Shown here: piece by piece, positions 61,819 through 64,000 of the stretch | Layout of the letters: each line of letters starts with the position of its first letter | How positions within the stretch are numbered: position 1 is the first letter of the stretch | Source: Annulohypoxylon bovei var. microspora | Taxonomy: Eukaryota > Ascomycota > Sordariomycetes > Xylariales > Hypoxylaceae | NCBI GenBank assembly: GCA_022836615.1 | Contig: MU405236.1 | Coordinates: forward strand, 1 to 64,000 | DNA: 64,000 nt | Direction: 5' to 3' | Made by a program: the position numbers and the translations under genes | The notes under the pieces: generated by a model | Databases searched by the model: none | What the model was told of the DNA's origin: nothing | What the model saw: the letters and a program-made list of their open reading frames with translations, nothing else

Positions 61819-63876
61819 ATGAAGCTTTCCCCAATTGTTCTGGCAGGGTCCCTCGCGGCCAGGCAAGAGATCGATTATAACTCAGCTCCGCCGAACTTGT
61901 CGACCCTTGCCAACTCGAGCCTTTTTGAGACATGGCGACCTAAAGCCCACGTCCTTCCACCTTTTGGGCAGATCGGCGATCCTTGTATGCACTACACAGA
62001 TCCGGCAACAGGACTCTTTCACGTTGGCTTTTTACACAATGGCGCCGCGGGTGTAACAACCGACGATCTCGTCACGTACCACGACCTCAATACAGACGGG
62101 ACACCCTTCATTGTGGCGGGCGGAAAGAATGACCCCATCGCAGTATTCGATGGATCAGTCATTCCTAGTGGTATCAACGGCAAACCCACCCTCCTTTATA
62201 CATCTGTCTCCTATCTGCCAATTCAATGGACCATTGCGTATACCAGGGGAAGCGAAACACAATCTCTAGCAGTATCAACTGACGGTGGCCTCAACTTTAC
62301 CAAGCTCGAACAAGGACCGGTCATCTCATCGCCTCCCTTCGCAGTCAACGTGACTGGATTCCGCGACCCCTTCGTTTTCCAGAACAGCCAACTCGACGCC
62401 CAGCTTAGGAGCGCCCCGGGTACCTGGTACGTCGTCATCTCCGGAGGCGTCCACGGAGACGGACCTAGCCAATTCCTCTACCGCCAGCACGACGCGGACT
62501 TCCAATACTGGGAGGAATTGGGCCAATGGTGGCACGAGCCGGCCAACACGACGTGGGGCAATGGCGACTGGGCCGGCCGGTGGGGATACAACTTCGAAGT
62601 CTCCAACCTCTTCGGCTTAGACGAGCAAGGGTATAATGAAGAAGGCGAAATATTCACGACTTTGGGCGCGGAATGGTCGCTGGACCCTATCGTGCCGCAA
62701 GTCTCGGATTTCCGCGAAAGTATGTTAAATCTCGAATCCCCTTTTCTCTTTCTGTCTGTCTTGGGAGTGGGAACTTCCTAATTGAGTTGGTTGGGAAGCT
62801 ATTTCCCCCGAGATATGCTTCAAACTCCTAAACCCCTTTCCTCAAGAAGAAATCGCTGACTCCCTGTGTTAAAGTGCTCTGGGCCGCCGGAAACATCTCT
62901 AAATGCAGCGGCAAAGTCAAGTTCACGCCCAACATGGCCGGAAAGCTCGACTGGGGGCACTCTGCTTACGCTGCCGCCGGAAAAATGCTACCCGCCAGCT
63001 CTCAAGCTTCGCAGAAGAGCGGCGCTCCTGATCGGTTCATCTCTTACGTATGGCTGACCGGAGACTACTACGGCACCCTCGATTTCCCGACGAACCAGCA
63101 GAATTGGACGGGTGCACTCTTGCTTCCGCGCGAGTTGAGCATTGGGAAGATTAGCAATGTCCTCGACAACAAACTTGCGCGCGAGACTGGGTCATGGCGG
63201 GTTGAGAGTAACCACGCCGGAGTGCTAGAGTTGGCGACCCTAAAGCAGGAGATCGCACGTGAAGCGCTCGCCGAGCTTACCAGTGGCAGTTCGTTTACCG
63301 AACCCGGCCGGACGTTGAGCTCACCAGGCGCCGCTACTTTCCAGACCGTCCCCTCAAGCAAATTCCACGTGATCTCCGCAACCCTTTCATTCCCTCAAGC
63401 AAGCCGAGGAAGCGACTTGAAGGCCGGTTTCCAGATCTTGTCGTCCGAGCACGAGAGCACGACCATCTACTACCAGTTCTCTAACGAAACTATCATGATC
63501 GACCGCACCAATACTAGCGCCGCGGTCCTCACCACCGATGGCATCGACTCTCGCAACGAGTATGGTCGATTACGTCTATTCGACATTCTCGACGGCGAGC
63601 ATAAAAAGGTCGAAACACTCAACTTGACTATTGTGGTGGACAACTCCGTCGTAGAGGTGCACGCCAATGGACGGTTTGCCATCGGCACCTGGGCTCGGTA
63701 AGTGCATTACTCTTTAACCCTTCTTCCCTAGCAGAAATACTAACTCGATATCCAGATCGTGGTATGATTCCTCGAGAGAAATCCGCTTTTTCCAGGATGG
63801 TAGTGGTGAAGTAACGTTCGGGGATGTGACGGTACACGAGGGGCTGTATGATGCTTGGCCGGATCGGACAAGTTAA
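61819..63876 (+). CDS. GH32 beta-fructosidase-like glycoside hydrolase
   Basis: Exons are 61,819-62,719, 62,875-63,697 and 63,756-63,876, giving 614 aa. The family hydrolyses beta-fructosides (sucrose, inulin, levan). The five-bladed propeller contains HVLPPFGQIGDPCMHYTDP, with D54 in GDP as the expected nucleophile (NDP in classical members). It also contains VFDGSVIP, GFRDPFVF with D183 of the RDP transition-state motif, and YNFEVSNLF with E260 as the acid/base. The C-terminal beta-sandwich includes YYQFSNETIMIDRTNTS and TIVVDNSVVEVHANG, the latter typical of GH32 C-domains. The first 16 residues (MKLSPIVLAGSLAARQ) form an unusually short signal-like segment, so the secretion signal may be truncated or the start misjudged. 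Intron signals are clean. Substrate not predictable. Confidence 0.88.
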
Positions 63877-64000
63877 AGGGCGACATAATAGAAAAGGTCT
63901 ACTAGATCATCTCTAATAAGTAATCTTAAGTACCTACCTACCTAGGTTTTCTGTGATGGGAAACCTAGGAATACGAATAATGCATAATTCACCAAATCAT
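63877..64000. other. 3' flank of the GH32 gene
   Basis: Contains TACCTACCTACCTAGG followed 30 bases later by ACCTAGGAA, the same CCTAGG-type motif seen elsewhere between genes. Window ends here. Confidence 0.6.

Noticed and set aside
1..64000. CRISPR array, operon or prokaryotic defence system
   Set aside because: Genes are intron-bearing fungal genes; repeats present are LTRs, minisatellites and RIP products, with no regular repeat-spacer array.

Overview
The window comes from a filamentous ascomycete (Pezizomycotina, probably Sordariomycetes). The genes have short GT...AG introns with CTAAC-like branch sites. Gene-bearing DNA alternates with long, extremely AT-rich blocks in which coding remnants differ from their expected codons almost only by G:C to A:T transitions, the signature of repeat-induced point mutation (RIP). 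C survives there mainly in CpG, not CpA.

Layout. (1) About 100-19,850 is a RIP-degraded block with no living gene. In it I can read a Helitron/PIF1-type helicase relic (about 11.5-13.3 kb, + strand), an inverted-repeat pair (69-96 and 3,227-3,251), an 18-bp minisatellite (15,985-16,250) and a pyrimidine-rich island (17.57-18.11 kb). (2) 19,850-29,800 is a gene island: an F-box/WD40 sulfur-controller protein (sconB/MET30 type), a mitochondrial succinate-fumarate carrier (acuL/SFC1 type) and, converging on it, twinfilin. (3) 29,806-47,929 is one LTR retrotransposon insertion, element A (Ty1/copia, minus strand). It has 204-bp LTRs, a CAATG target duplication, and two younger LTR elements nested inside: element B (30,794-37,872, 298-bp LTRs) and element C (38,945-44,616, Ty3/gypsy, plus strand). 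(4) 47,980-64,000 is a second gene region: a secreted tandem-domain DUF8021-like protein ending 45 bp from element A, an NAD(P)-binding reductase, a broken FAD-linked oxidase, a P450 C-terminal fragment, a KP4-like small cysteine-rich secreted protein, a LaeA-like methyltransferase with ten exons, a C2H2 zinc-finger protein and a GH32 beta-fructosidase-like enzyme.

How the genes relate. Region 2 holds housekeeping genes (sulfur regulation, gluconeogenic carbon metabolism, actin dynamics) in non-operonic fungal arrangement. Region 4 is accessory: secreted proteins plus a reductase, FAD oxidase relic, P450 relic and methyltransferase that resemble the decayed remains of a secondary-metabolite cluster next to a transposon nest. 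Exon models were joined by hand from reading frame, splice signals and remembered family consensus; no alignment was run. I did not find a clearly new biological system. The most informative structures are the nested retroelements with their datable LTR pairs, and a primer-binding site in element B that can be read through RIP.
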